Shown here one piece after another: positions 1 to 9,195 of a DNA stretch of 64,000 nucleotides. The position numbers and the translations under genes were made by a program. Under the pieces are notes generated by a model. That model saw only the letters and a list, made by a program, of their open reading frames with translations. It had not been told where the DNA came from and ran no database searches. The DNA is from VRUE01 sp963703895 (GTDB taxonomy: Bacteria; Actinomycetota; Thermoleophilia; Solirubrobacterales; 70-9). The DNA lies in the NCBI GenBank assembly GCA_963703895.1, contig CAVPFX010000003.1:806001-870000 (forward strand), read 5' to 3'. Each line of letters starts with the position of its first letter. The first letter of the stretch is position 1.

Positions 1-551
1 AGGTAGCCGCCGGAGGAGACGTCGCCGATCTGCTGGACGACGGCCAGGTAGCTGGCGAAGTACATGATCCCGATCCCGCAGAGGTACATGAAGGGGAAGG
101 CGATCCAGGCGGCGAGCAGTCGGGTCGCGCAGAGGAAGGTGACGGGCGGAACGCCCATCACCTCGAGCGCGTCGATCTCGTCGGATATCCGCATCGCGCC
201 GAGCTCGGCGACGATGCCGGTGCCGACCTTGGCCGACAGCATGTAGCCGAAGGCGTAGGGCATGATCTCGCGCAGATCGCACCAGGCGGAGAAGACGCCG
301 GCGTAGGCGGGCGCACCCTGGGCGCGCAGCAGGTAGGCCCCCTCGATCCCGCACTGCAGGCCGAGAATGAAGACCAGGCCCCAGATGATCAGTGCCGAGC
401 CAAGGACCAGGATGCCGGCCTGGCGCAGGCTCTCGCCGAAGAAGCGCAGGACACGGCCGCTATAGACGAGGCCGGCGACGCGCGAGCCGAAGCGGGCGAT
501 CTCGCCGAAGGAGTCGAGCCAGCCGCGCGGGACCTCGAGCCAGGCGTTCAT
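1..551 (-). CDS. MlaE/YrbE-family ABC transporter permease, second subunit (3' end outside window)
   Basis: Membrane permease of the MlaE (YrbE) family, the inner-membrane part of Mce-type lipid or sterol importers. The reading frame from ATG 551 is open to the window edge, so only about the first 183 residues are visible. Family features seen are the long amphipathic N-terminus, hydrophobic segments, and the MlaE signature around VGTGIVAELGAM followed by ISDEIDALEVMGV. It overlaps the upstream permease by 4 bp (ATGA), so the two are translationally coupled. In mce operons two YrbE genes precede the mce genes, so mce genes are expected to the left of the window; that is an inference. Confidence 0.85.
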   Translation of the reverse strand, partial: MNAWLEVPRGWLDSFGEIARFGSRVAGLVYSGRVLRFFGESLRQAGILVLGSALIIWGLVFILGLQCGIEGAYLLRAQGAPAYAGVFSAWCDLREIMPYAFGYMLSAKVGTGIVAELGAMRISDEIDALEVMGVPPVTFLCATRLLAAWIAFPFMYLCGIGIMYFASYLAVVQQIGDVSSGGY

Positions 552-1357
552 CGGATCGTCTGCAGCTCCGGATTGGTCGCGAGCAGGGTCTGGGTGAAGA
601 CGTAGTTGAAGGCGAAGACACCCATGAAGGCGATCACCACCGCCTGGTTGACGGCGCGGCCGACGCCGGCGGCACCTCCGGACGCGGTCATCCCCTTGTA
701 TGAGCAGACCACCGCGATGAGCGCGCCGAAGAGGGTGCACTTGATCACCGAGCCCCAGAGGTCGGTGATCGAGGCGTTGGAGAAGAGCGTGGCGAAGAAG
801 CCGCCGAGCGACTGGTGGTAGAGCAGCTCGGCGCCGATGCCGCCGGTGATGCCGAAGACCAGGGCGTAGATGTCGAGCAGGCCGGTGATCAGCATCAGCG
901 CCAGGAAGCGCGGCACGACCAGGTTCTTGATCGGGTCGACGCCGAGCACCTGCAGGGCGTCGAGCTCCTCGCGGATCTTGCGGGCGCCGAGGTCGGCCGT
1001 GATCGCGGTGCCGGCGACGCCGGCGACGACGACCGCGGTGACGAAGGGGGCGAACTCGCGGATCGAGGCGAGGACGAAGAAGCCACCGAGCCGGTCGAGC
1101 GCACCGAAGAGCGAGAGGAAGTTAGAAGCCTGCAGGCCCGGGGCGCCGAAGCCGAAGGCCACGGTCGAGATCAGCAGCGGGAACCAGCAAAGCTGCAGCG
1201 CGAAGAGAAACTGGCCGATGAACTCCTCGCCGTACGGGTAGGGGGGCTTGACCGCCGAAACGAGCGTGCGAGCAGTGAGGATCATCATGTCCCCAACCTG
1301 TTCGAACAGCGACTTGGCGGGCAGGAATGCCCTGTTGACCGCGGATCCGACCATCAT
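548..1357 (-). CDS. MlaE/YrbE-family ABC transporter permease, first subunit
   Basis: 269-residue integral membrane protein, the usual length for YrbE1A/MlaE permeases. The family signature is visible as AGTAITADLGARKIREE followed by LDALQVLGVDPI, and there are several hydrophobic segments in the C-terminal half. It is the first gene of a leftward operon and its stop overlaps the start of a second permease, the paired arrangement typical of actinobacterial mce loci. The probable role is lipid import across the membrane, powered by an MlaF/MceG-type ATPase that is not in this window. The start at 1357 gives MMVGSAVN. Confidence 0.88.
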   Translation of the reverse strand: MMVGSAVNRAFLPAKSLFEQVGDMMILTARTLVSAVKPPYPYGEEFIGQFLFALQLCWFPLLISTVAFGFGAPGLQASNFLSLFGALDRLGGFFVLASIREFAPFVTAVVVAGVAGTAITADLGARKIREELDALQVLGVDPIKNLVVPRFLALMLITGLLDIYALVFGITGGIGAELLYHQSLGGFFATLFSNASITDLWGSVIKCTLFGALIAVVCSYKGMTASGGAAGVGRAVNQAVVIAFMGVFAFNYVFTQTLLATNPELQTIR

Positions 1358-1459
1358 CCTCCTCCTCAGCCGAGTCTATGCGATGCGCCAGCGGGCACTG
1401 TTGAGTTCGGGCTAACACGCTCCGGAGCAGGCCAAACCCCGTGGTATGTTCCGGCCGCT

Positions 1460-2125
1460 TTGGGGGGGCACGCCAGACAGGTCTCGCGTCACCGCCACCG
1501 GCCAGCGCTTGCCGCTGCCCTGGCCGTGCTCCTCGCGCTCTCGATTGCCGCTTGCGGTGGCGAATCGTCCTCGGACGCCAACGAGGAGGAAGGCACCTAC
1601 CGGGTCCAGGTGACCGACGCCAGCTTCCCGGGCAAGCAGCAGCTGGGCCAGACCTACCTGCTCAGGCTCGGCGTGCGCAACACGGGCGACAAGACGATCC
1701 CGGCCCTGACCGTGAACGTCTCGGTCAAGGGCAAGGAGGGACAGGCGTCCACCCTGCCGTTCGGGATCCGCGATCCCCAGCCGGAACTGGCGCAACCCGA
1801 CCGACCGGTCTGGGTCCTCGCCGAGCACTACCCCAGGTTTGCTGGCTCCTCGGCCTCCGGTGGCGCCGAAACCTCCAACCAGAAGACCTACGACTTCGGC
1901 CCGCTGAAGAAGGGCGCGACCGCCAACGTGGTCTGGAAGCTGAGCGCAGTCAGGGCCGGTAAGCACGCGCTCATCTACGCGATTGAGGCCGGGCTCAGCG
2001 ATAAGACCAAGGCGGAGACCGGCGGCGGCAACAGCGCGCCCGGCGGCACCTTCGCGGTGGAGATCAGTTCGGCCGAACGCAACACCGAAGTGAACGACAG
2101 CGGAGAAGTCGTCGAAAAGAAATAG
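1460..2125 (+). CDS. Putative lipoprotein of unknown function
   Basis: The open frame continues far upstream, but that part is antisense to the permease gene. The first sensible start is TTG 1460. It gives a basic N-terminus, a hydrophobic stretch and a lipobox SIAAC with the lipidated Cys near residue 32. The mature part (about 190 residues) contains a beta-rich segment with a phrase like LRLGVRNTGDKTIPALTVNV, resembling DUF11/CARDB-type extracellular domains. No specific function is assigned. It lies 2 bp from the next lipoprotein gene and is probably co-transcribed with it. The start codon is uncertain; no strong ribosome-binding site is obvious. Confidence 0.6.
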   Translation: MGGHARQVSRHRHRPALAAALAVLLALSIAACGGESSSDANEEEGTYRVQVTDASFPGKQQLGQTYLLRLGVRNTGDKTIPALTVNVSVKGKEGQASTLPFGIRDPQPELAQPDRPVWVLAEHYPRFAGSSASGGAETSNQKTYDFGPLKKGATANVVWKLSAVRAGKHALIYAIEAGLSDKTKAETGGGNSAPGGTFAVEISSAERNTEVNDSGEVVEKK

Positions 2126-2127
2126 GC

Positions 2128-3336
2128 GTGCCGGGTAGCGTGATCCGTGTGAGGCAACGAGCCATCGCAAGCATCTTCTTGTCGGCGCTGGCCCTGATCG
2201 CGTTGCCCGCCTGCGGCACGGCGCAACAGCGCCAAGCTGAGCGCCCAGCGAAGCGAGCCGGGCTGGCGTTGAAGCGCATCGGCAGCTTCGACAGCCCCAC
2301 CTACATCACGGGCGCGCCGGGTTCTCCGCGGCTGCTCTTCGTGGTCGAGCAAGCGGGCAAGGTCGTGGTGCTGAACAAGGACCGCAAGCTCTCACGTCCG
2401 TTCCTCGACATCAGTGGCCTGGTGGGCGACGGTGGCGAGCGCGGCCTGCTCTCGATCGCCTTTGCCCCGGACTATGGGCAGAGCGGACGCTTCTACGTCT
2501 ATTACACCGATGAGGCTGGCAACATCCGCGTCGACGAATTCCAGCGCGCCAGCGCAACCAGGGCGGACCGCGGCTCTCGCCGTGGCGTGATCGAGATTGC
2601 CCACCCCGTCAACGCCAACCACAACGGTGGCCAACTGCAGTTCCTCGGCGATCTCCTCTACTTCGGCACCGGCGACGGTGGCGCTGGGGGCGATCCGCCC
2701 AACAACGCCCAGAACAAAGAGAGCCTGCTCGGCAAGCTGCTCCGCATCGACCCGCTCCCAAGCGGCGATCAGCCTTACTCAGTGCCCGCGGACAACCCCT
2801 TCGTTGGCAAGCCGGGCCGCGACGAGATCTACTCCTACGGGCTGCGCAATCCCTTCCGCTTCTCCTTCGACACGACGAGCGCCAAGCAACCACGAATCGC
2901 GATTGGCGACGTCGGCCAAAACCGCTTCGAGGAGCTCGACTACACCACGGTTACCGCCGCCAGCGGGGCGAACTTCGGCTGGGACGCCTTCGAGGGCTAC
3001 AGCCGCTATAGCGAAGAAGAGGGCGACACGCCCGATCCGGGCAACACGACCAAGCCGATCATGGCCTACGGGCGCGGCCGCGACGGCGGCACCTGCACGA
3101 TCATCGGCGGCTACGTAGTCGGCAAGGGCGGACCGGCAGCGCTGCGCGGACGCTATCTCTACGCCGACTACTGCTCCGGCATCCTGCGCAGCCTCGTTCC
3201 CCACCTGACGCGGGCCAGCAACGATCGCAAGATCGGCCTCGCGGTTACCTCACCAACCTCGTTCGGCGAAGACGACCGCGGCCGCATCTACGTCTGCTCC
3301 CAGGAAGGGCCCGTTTTCAGGCTGGTAAGCAAATAG
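2128..3336 (+). CDS. PQQ-type sugar dehydrogenase lipoprotein (glucose/sorbosone dehydrogenase family)
   Basis: Beta-propeller oxidoreductase of the GSDH/YliI (soluble aldose sugar dehydrogenase) family, exported as a lipoprotein with lipobox LPAC (Cys29). Family blocks are in the expected order: GERGLLSIAFAPDY, NHNGGQLQF, GDGGAGGDPPNNAQN, GKLLRIDP, YGLRNPFRFSFD, GDVGQNRFEELDY and NFGWDAFEG. The His of NHNGG is the expected catalytic base. These enzymes oxidise sugars on the outer face with PQQ; no PQQ biosynthesis genes are in the window. It starts with GTG 2 bp after the preceding lipoprotein gene, so the two probably share an operon. The actual substrate is unknown. Confidence 0.88.
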   Translation: MPGSVIRVRQRAIASIFLSALALIALPACGTAQQRQAERPAKRAGLALKRIGSFDSPTYITGAPGSPRLLFVVEQAGKVVVLNKDRKLSRPFLDISGLVGDGGERGLLSIAFAPDYGQSGRFYVYYTDEAGNIRVDEFQRASATRADRGSRRGVIEIAHPVNANHNGGQLQFLGDLLYFGTGDGGAGGDPPNNAQNKESLLGKLLRIDPLPSGDQPYSVPADNPFVGKPGRDEIYSYGLRNPFRFSFDTTSAKQPRIAIGDVGQNRFEELDYTTVTAASGANFGWDAFEGYSRYSEEEGDTPDPGNTTKPIMAYGRGRDGGTCTIIGGYVVGKGGPAALRGRYLYADYCSGILRSLVPHLTRASNDRKIGLAVTSPTSFGEDDRGRIYVCSQEGPVFRLVSK

Positions 3337-3345
3337 CGGGTACAG

Positions 3346-3361
3346 TTGGCTGACCAGCCAA
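3346..3361. promoter_or_regulatory. Palindromic operator-like site upstream of aldehyde dehydrogenase
   Basis: Inverted repeat TTGGCTG-AC-CAGCCAA, 22 bp before the GTG start of the aldehyde dehydrogenase. The same layout (7-bp arms, 2-bp centre) occurs at 23315-23330 upstream of a nitrilase-TetR operon. The size and symmetry fit a TetR-family operator; the cognate regulator is not identified. Confidence 0.45.
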
Positions 3362-3382
3362 AGGGTCGAGGAGGGAGTCACG

Positions 3383-4960
3383 GTGGAGAGCGGAACGGTC
3401 GAGACGAGTACGACAGCGGTCAACGGCGCAAACGGAGGCAACGGCTTGCCACCGGCGGCCCAGATCGAGGTCCTCAACCCGGCGAACGGTGAAACGGTCA
3501 GCTCGATCCAAGTCGACACAGCCGAGACCATCGCCGCCACGGTCGCCCGCGTCCGCACCAACCAGGCCGAGTGGGAGGCGATCGGGATCGAGGGCCGCTA
3601 CCACTGGCTGGGCAAGCTCCGCGACTGGATCCTCGACAACGTCGAGGAGATCTCCGACACCGTGCAGGCAGAAACCGGCAAGGTGCGGGGAGACATCGCG
3701 GCCGAGCTGTTCTACGTCACCGACCTGATCAACTTCTACGGCACCAACGCGGCCAAGTTCATCGGCGACGAAGCCGTCCGCCCCCACTCGCCGCTGATCG
3801 CCTCGAAGAAACTGACGATTCGGTACCGGCCGCATCCCGTCGTCGGCGTGATCAGCCCCTGGAACTTTCCCCTCGCGATGGGGCTGGGAGACTCGATTCC
3901 CGCTCTGCAGGCGGGTGCCGCGGTCGTGGTCAAGCCCTCGGAGTTCACTCCACTGAGCCTGATTCAGATAGTCGACGCCTGGAAGCGGGAGATCGGTGCT
4001 CCAGATGTCTTCGATTGCGTGCTTGGCACCGGCGAGGCCGGCAGCTCGCTGGTCGACGAGGTTGACTGCGTCCAGTTCACCGGCTCAGACCGGACCGGGC
4101 GCAAGGTCATGGCCCGGGCGGCGGAGACCCTGACGCCCGTCAGCCTCGAGCTTGGCGGCAAGGACCCGATGATCGTCCTCGCCGATGCCGACGTCGATCG
4201 CGCCGCCAACGCGGCCGCCTGGGGTGGGATGTACAACGCCGGTCAGGTTTGCCTCTCGGTCGAGCGAATCTACGTCGAGGAGCCGGTCTACGACGAGTTC
4301 GTCGCCAAGCTGACCAAGAAGGTCGGCGGCCTGCGCCAGGGCACCGACGGCCGCAAGCCCGCGAAGGACGTCGGCGCGATGACCTCGCCCAACCAGTCGA
4401 CGATCGTCGAGGAGCAGGTCAACGACGCCCTCGCCAACGGCGCCCGCGCGCTGACAGGTGGCAAGAAAGGCGCCGGACCGGGCGACTACTTCGAGCCCAC
4501 AGTCCTAGTCGACGTCGACCACTCGATGAAAGTGATGCGCGACGAGACCTTCGGCCCCGTGGTCGGCGTGATGAAAGTCCGCGATTCCGAGGAGGCCGTT
4601 CGCCTCGCCAACGACAGCCGCTACGGCTTGGCAGCCTCGATCTTCGGTGAGAAGAACCGAGCGGAGAAGCTCGCCCGCCGGATCGAGGCCGGCTCGGTCA
4701 ACGTCAACGACGTAATCACCAACATGCTCGCCATGGGCGTCCCCATGGGCGGCTGGAAGCAATCCGGCATCGGTTTCCGCCACGGCGACTACGGAATCAA
4801 GAAGTACTGCCGTCCCGAGTCAATAGTCGTCACCCGCTTCGGCGGTAAGAACGAACCGGCTTGGTACCCCTATACAAAAGGGCGCCGCTCGCTCGTGAAT
4901 CGCGTCGCCACGGCCTTCAATGCCCGCGATCTCAAGCGCCGCCTCGGCCTGCGCGGCTGA
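3383..4960 (+). CDS. NAD(P)-dependent aldehyde dehydrogenase
   Basis: 525-residue ALDH superfamily enzyme oxidising an aldehyde to the acid (succinate-semialdehyde or broad-range type). Visible motifs are ISPWNFPLAM in the cofactor fold, catalytic Glu in LELGGKDPM (about residue 255), catalytic Cys in AGQVCLSVERI (about 289), and ETFGPVVGV near the C-terminus. Start GTG 3383 follows a GAGGAGGG ribosome-binding site. The first 25 residues are low-complexity and rich in Thr, Asn and Gly. A TetR-like palindrome lies just upstream, so it is probably inducible by a small molecule. The exact substrate cannot be read from the sequence. Confidence 0.9.
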   Translation: MESGTVETSTTAVNGANGGNGLPPAAQIEVLNPANGETVSSIQVDTAETIAATVARVRTNQAEWEAIGIEGRYHWLGKLRDWILDNVEEISDTVQAETGKVRGDIAAELFYVTDLINFYGTNAAKFIGDEAVRPHSPLIASKKLTIRYRPHPVVGVISPWNFPLAMGLGDSIPALQAGAAVVVKPSEFTPLSLIQIVDAWKREIGAPDVFDCVLGTGEAGSSLVDEVDCVQFTGSDRTGRKVMARAAETLTPVSLELGGKDPMIVLADADVDRAANAAAWGGMYNAGQVCLSVERIYVEEPVYDEFVAKLTKKVGGLRQGTDGRKPAKDVGAMTSPNQSTIVEEQVNDALANGARALTGGKKGAGPGDYFEPTVLVDVDHSMKVMRDETFGPVVGVMKVRDSEEAVRLANDSRYGLAASIFGEKNRAEKLARRIEAGSVNVNDVITNMLAMGVPMGGWKQSGIGFRHGDYGIKKYCRPESIVVTRFGGKNEPAWYPYTKGRRSLVNRVATAFNARDLKRRLGLRG

Positions 4961-4979
4961 GCCAGAACGCAAGGTGCGG

Positions 4980-5081
4980 AAGGGGTCGGGCGCCCTCCCC
5001 CGGAGACCGTCGCGCAGCAGGTCGCTTGACTGATTTCAGGCGTGGGGCCGGGAGCCTCCGGGGGAGGGCGCCCGACCCCTT
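4980..5081. repeat. Long inverted-repeat element, family A copy 1
   Basis: Perfect 26-bp inverted repeat (arms 4980-5005 and 5056-5081) enclosing a 50-nt interior that begins ACCGTCGCGCAGCAG. A second copy with the same interior start and the same 50-nt interior length is at 48179-48286. Its arms differ from these but are still perfectly self-complementary. It fills the gap between the aldehyde dehydrogenase stop and metH. It could act as a terminator or as a structured RNA. No U-tract follows the stem. Confidence 0.85.
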
Positions 5082-5089
5082 ACCCTCCT

Positions 5090-8000
5090 ATGTTCATGTC
5101 AGAGCGCGATTTCATAGGAGCAGTTCGCGAGCGGGTCGTCGTTTTCGATGGCGGGATGGGCGCGACGCTGGAGCAGTTTGAGCTGACGCAGGAGGATTAC
5201 GGGGGGCTGCAGGGCAAGTGCCATGAGGCGCTGGTGCTTAATCGGCCCGACGTGATCGAGGGCGTGCATACGTCGATGCTCGAAGCGGGAGCGGAGGTCG
5301 TTGAGACCGACAGTTTTCAGGGGTCGCGGCTGAAGCTTGAAGAGTGGGGGCTGGGCGAGCACACGCTGGAGATCAACGTCAAAGCCGCTGAAATCGCGCG
5401 CAAGGCAGCCGGGCCGGATCGCTTCGTCGCCGGCTCAATCGGCCCGACCGGGTTTCTGCCCGCCTCGACCGACCCGACCCTGGGGAACATCTCCTTCGGC
5501 AAGCTGGTCGAGGTCTTCGCCGAGCAGGCGCGAGGGCTGGTCGAAGGCGGCGCCGATCTGATCATCATCGAGACCGCACAGGACATCCTCGAGGTGAAGG
5601 CGGCGATCTTCGGGGCGCGCGAGGCGTTCAAGGAGATCGGTCGGACGCTGCCGATCCAGACAAGCGTCTCGTTGCTGCCGAACGGGGGCAAGATGCTGCT
5701 CGGCACCGACATCCAGGCGGTGCTGACGACGCTGCGGGCGCTAGACGTCGACGTGATCGGGCTCAACTGCTCGACCGGCCCCGAGGACATGCGCGACGCG
5801 ATTCGCTTCCTTGGCGAGACCAGCCCGCTGCCGGTCCACTGCATCCCCAACGCCGGCCTGCCCCTGCAGGGGCCCGACGGCGAGACGATCTTCCCCGAAG
5901 AGCCCGGTCCGCTGGCGGCGACCCTGGGCGAGTTCGTCGAGCGCTACGGCGTCGGCATCGTCGGCGGTTGCTGCGGGACGACGCCCGAGCACATCGCCGC
6001 GATCCGCGAGCGGGTCGACGGCAAGGCTCCAGGGGACCGCCCCGCGCCCGGCCCGATCGAGGTCTCCTCGATGATGACCTCCACCCCGCTGGTTCAGGAA
6101 CCGCGGCCGACGCTAGTCGGCGAGCGGGTCAACTCGCAGGGCTCGCGCAAGGCCAAGGAGCTGCTGCTCGCCGATGACTACGACGGCCTGGCCCAGGTCG
6201 CCGAAGACCAGGTCGAAGGCGGCGCCCACGTGCTCGACGTCTGCGTCGCCCTGACCGAGCGCCAGGACGAGGACGAGCAGATGGCAGCGGTGGTCAAGCG
6301 GATCTCGCTGACCCAGCCCTCACCGATCCAGGTCGACTCGACCGAGCCGGAGGTGCTGCAGGCAGCGCTGGAGCAGATTCCCGGGCGGGCGATCGTCAAC
6401 TCGATCAACCTCGAGGCCGGCCGCGACAAGGCCGACACCGTCGTGCCGCTTGCCAAGGCACACGGCGCGGCGCTGATCGCGCTGACGATCGACGAGGTCG
6501 GGATGGCGAAGACGGCAGAGCGCAAGGTCGAGATCGCTCAGAGAATTCGCGAGATCGCCTGTGGGGAGCACGGCCTCGAACCCGAGGCGCTGATCTTCGA
6601 CGCGCTCACCTTCACCCTGACCACGGGCGATGACGAGTGGAAGCCCTCCGCCGTGGAGACGATCGAGGGGATCCGCCGGATCAAGGCCGAGATCCCCGGG
6701 GTGAAGACCTCGCTCGGCGTCTCCAACGTCTCCTTCGGCGTCTCGCCGCGGCCGCGCGCCGTGCTCAACTCGGTCTTCCTGCACCACTGCGTCGAGGCAG
6801 GCCTCGACCTGGCGATGGTCAACCCCAACCACATCACCCCCTACTCGGAGATATCCGAGGAGGAGCGGGCGCTGACCGACGACCTCGTCTTCAACCGGCG
6901 CGAGGACGCGCTGGAGCTCTTCATTGCCCACTTCGAGTCGAAGGGCGAGGAGGAGGCCGAGGAGGCCGCCGACCCGACTGCCGGCATGGAGCCCGAGGAG
7001 GCCCTGCACTGGCACATCCTGCGCCGCAAGAAGGACGGGGTCGAGGAGTGGATCGACCGCTCGGTCGAGAAGATCGGCGCCGTCCCCACCCTCAACGAGG
7101 TGCTGCTGCCGGCGATGAAGGAGGTCGGCGACAAGTTCGGCGCCGGCGAACTAATCCTTCCCTTCGTCCTGCAGTCGGCCGAAGCGATGAAGCGCGCCGT
7201 CGCCCAGCTCGAGAACTACCTCGATCGGATCGACGGTCACACCAAGGGCAAGGTGGTGATCGCGACGGTCTTCGGCGACGTGCACGACATCGGCAAGTCG
7301 CTGGTCAACACGATCCTGACCAACAACGGCTATACGGTGATCGACCTCGGCAAGCAGGTCCCGGTCGAGACGATCATCGAGGCCGCGGTTGAGAACGAGG
7401 CCGACGCGATCGGGCTCTCCGCCCTGCTCGTCTCGACTTCCAAGCAGATGCCGATTTGCGTGCAGGAACTGCACCAGCGCGGGCTCGACTTCCCGGTGCT
7501 GATCGGCGGCGCCGCGATCAACCGCGACTTCGGCCGCCGCACGCTCTATCCGAAAGGCAAAGAATCCGACGAGGTCTACGCGCCCGGCGTCTTCTATTGC
7601 AAGGACGCCTTCCAGGGCCTCGACACGATGGACGCCCTGGTCGACCAGGCGGCGCGGGATGCCCTGGTAGAGCGGATCCGTGCGGAGGCGCAGGAGCTAC
7701 GCGAGAAGCCGGCGGCGGTAGACGACGGGCCGCCAACCAGTGACTCGAGCGTGCGCTCGACCGCGCGCACCGACGTTCCGATCCCGGAGCCACCCTTCCT
7801 CGGCGCGCGCGAGATCGAGGTCAACCTCGACGACGTCTTCCCCTATCTCGACCGCCACGTGCTCTTCAAGCTGCACTGGGGCGGCCGCGGAGTCAAGGGA
7901 GAGGCCTGGCGGGAACTGGTCGAGGGCAACGGTGAGGAGGAGGGGTTTGCACCCCGACTGGAGCGGATGTGGCGCGAGCAGGACTACCTGCGGCCGCGGG

Positions 8001-8626
8001 CGCGGCTCGGCTACTTCCCCTGCAACGCCGACGGCAACGAGCTGATCGTCTTCGCACCCGATGACCCAGAGCGCGAGCTCGAGCGCCTCGGCTTCCCCCG
8101 CCAACCCCGCCACGACCGCATTTGCCTCGCCGATTTCTTTCGCCCGCTCGATTCGGGCGAACGAGACGTGGTCGCCCTGCAGGGTGTGACGGTTGGCGGC
8201 GAGGTGACGAACCTGATCGAACGCCTGGAGCGCGAAGGTGAGTTTGCCGAGCAGCTCTACGTCCACGGCCTCGGCGTGCAGGCCGCCGAGGGCCTGGCCG
8301 AGTGGCTGCACTCCGAAGTTCGCGATGAGCTGGGAATCGCTCCCGACCAGGGTCGGCGCTACTCCTGGGGCTACCCGGCCTGCCCCGACCAGTCGGAGCA
8401 CGCCAAGGTCTGGCGCTTGCTCGACCTCGAATCGATCGGCATGAGCCTTTCCGACGGTTACGCCGTTACACCTGAGCAATCAACAGTGGCAATAGTCGCG
8501 CACCATCCACAGGCGGTTTATTTCGGGATGAAATCCGGATTCATCCCGAAGGGTGACGCCCCCGACGAACTGATCGCGGGCACCGAGCGCGGCGGCGAAC
8601 TAACACCCAGCGAGCCCGCAAAGTAG
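5090..8626 (+). CDS. metH: Cobalamin-dependent methionine synthase
   Basis: Transfers the methyl group of 5-methyltetrahydrofolate to homocysteine via cobalamin in the cytosol. All four modules are present. The homocysteine domain has FDGGMGATLEQ near the N-terminus and zinc ligands in GGCCGTTPEH (about residue 291). The pterin-binding domain starts near VGERVNSQG (about 342). The cobalamin domain has DVHDIGKS (about 729; the His is the Co ligand). A C-terminal SAM-activation domain runs from about residue 900. Length 1178 fits the family (E. coli 1227). The open frame extends to 5042 inside a hairpin element; ATG 5090 or ATG 5096 is the likely start. No cobalamin or SAM riboswitch is visible upstream. 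Confidence 0.97.
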   Translation: MFMSERDFIGAVRERVVVFDGGMGATLEQFELTQEDYGGLQGKCHEALVLNRPDVIEGVHTSMLEAGAEVVETDSFQGSRLKLEEWGLGEHTLEINVKAAEIARKAAGPDRFVAGSIGPTGFLPASTDPTLGNISFGKLVEVFAEQARGLVEGGADLIIIETAQDILEVKAAIFGAREAFKEIGRTLPIQTSVSLLPNGGKMLLGTDIQAVLTTLRALDVDVIGLNCSTGPEDMRDAIRFLGETSPLPVHCIPNAGLPLQGPDGETIFPEEPGPLAATLGEFVERYGVGIVGGCCGTTPEHIAAIRERVDGKAPGDRPAPGPIEVSSMMTSTPLVQEPRPTLVGERVNSQGSRKAKELLLADDYDGLAQVAEDQVEGGAHVLDVCVALTERQDEDEQMAAVVKRISLTQPSPIQVDSTEPEVLQAALEQIPGRAIVNSINLEAGRDKADTVVPLAKAHGAALIALTIDEVGMAKTAERKVEIAQRIREIACGEHGLEPEALIFDALTFTLTTGDDEWKPSAVETIEGIRRIKAEIPGVKTSLGVSNVSFGVSPRPRAVLNSVFLHHCVEAGLDLAMVNPNHITPYSEISEEERALTDDLVFNRREDALELFIAHFESKGEEEAEEAADPTAGMEPEEALHWHILRRKKDGVEEWIDRSVEKIGAVPTLNEVLLPAMKEVGDKFGAGELILPFVLQSAEAMKRAVAQLENYLDRIDGHTKGKVVIATVFGDVHDIGKSLVNTILTNNGYTVIDLGKQVPVETIIEAAVENEADAIGLSALLVSTSKQMPICVQELHQRGLDFPVLIGGAAINRDFGRRTLYPKGKESDEVYAPGVFYCKDAFQGLDTMDALVDQAARDALVERIRAEAQELREKPAAVDDGPPTSDSSVRSTARTDVPIPEPPFLGAREIEVNLDDVFPYLDRHVLFKLHWGGRGVKGEAWRELVEGNGEEEGFAPRLERMWREQDYLRPRARLGYFPCNADGNELIVFAPDDPERELERLGFPRQPRHDRICLADFFRPLDSGERDVVALQGVTVGGEVTNLIERLEREGEFAEQLYVHGLGVQAAEGLAEWLHSEVRDELGIAPDQGRRYSWGYPACPDQSEHAKVWRLLDLESIGMSLSDGYAVTPEQSTVAIVAHHPQAVYFGMKSGFIPKGDAPDELIAGTERGGELTPSEPAK

Positions 8627-8687
8627 GACGAGTTTTGTCTGCAATCGCTGGAAACTTCGCTATTTGCGTTCTATGCTCTATTAGCCA

Positions 8688-8703
8688 GCGGGCTTCGTCC
8701 CGC
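8688..8703 (+). terminator. Short hairpin after metH
   Basis: GCGGG-CTTCGT-CCCGC stem-loop 62 bp after the metH stop. Only 5 bp and without a U-run, so a weak call. Confidence 0.35.
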
Positions 8704-8722
8704 GGGCATTGAGTTACGGTTA

Positions 8723-8760
8723 GCGCCGGGGTCCCTCCTCTCACTTGGGGACCTCGGCGC
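8723..8760. terminator. 13-bp hairpin in the metH downstream gap
   Basis: Arms 8723-8735 and 8748-8760 pair over 13 positions with one G-U wobble and a 12-nt loop. It is the strongest hairpin in this gap and a candidate bidirectional terminator for the convergent genes. A second stem lies at 8810-8835 (12-nt arms with one mismatch). Confidence 0.5.
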
Positions 8761-9195
8761 GACATCCACCGGCACGGCCCGCACCACCCTCTTTCACAGG
8801 TGCGCGGGAGGGGCGAAGCCGACCGGCTCCGCCCCAGCACCCGCTGCTCGCCCCCCTGCTGACGACGATGGGGGGTCGATCTTTGGCTGATCGCCATATG
8901 CCCCGATCTCGACTGAACCGGAGGTAAGGTCTGCCGCAAGTCCGTTCGTCGGCGCCAGCGCAACTTCTGACTGGCTCCCCTTCGTGGCCTCGGACGTGCA
9001 TTGAATAACAGGCAGCGATTTCGTGGTCAAGAGCTACAGATTATTCACACTAAACCATAATCAAAGAGACCAACTGAGCATAACTTTGACCTGCAAATCT
9101 CGGGAAGTCAGAGTGCCGCGCGCGCGCTTTGGCGCAAACCCTCGACAAAGCGACATCTACGCCTCGAGGCAACGAAGAGTTTGTGAATTCGATTC

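Larger units (their letters stand above)
8627..9195. other. Non-coding convergent gap after metH
   Basis: About 570 bp between the stops of metH and the minus-strand regulator. Apart from three hairpins it holds a noticeably AT-rich patch around 9005-9075. Open frames here are short, have no recognisable domains and run against each other, so none is called. It may contain decayed sequence. Confidence 0.6.

Noticed and set aside
815..1459. Long upstream extension of the lipoprotein frame
   Set aside because: It is antisense to the permease gene, has charged low-complexity composition, and the lipobox signal peptide needs a start near 1460.
4961..5089. Cobalamin or SAM riboswitch upstream of metH
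   Set aside because: The gap is filled by the family A inverted repeat and no B12-box or SAM-type pattern is visible.
8541..9001. Several open frames of 60-140 residues after metH
   Set aside because: Arg/Pro-rich, overlapping each other on both strands, no domains; typical of chance frames in GC-rich DNA.
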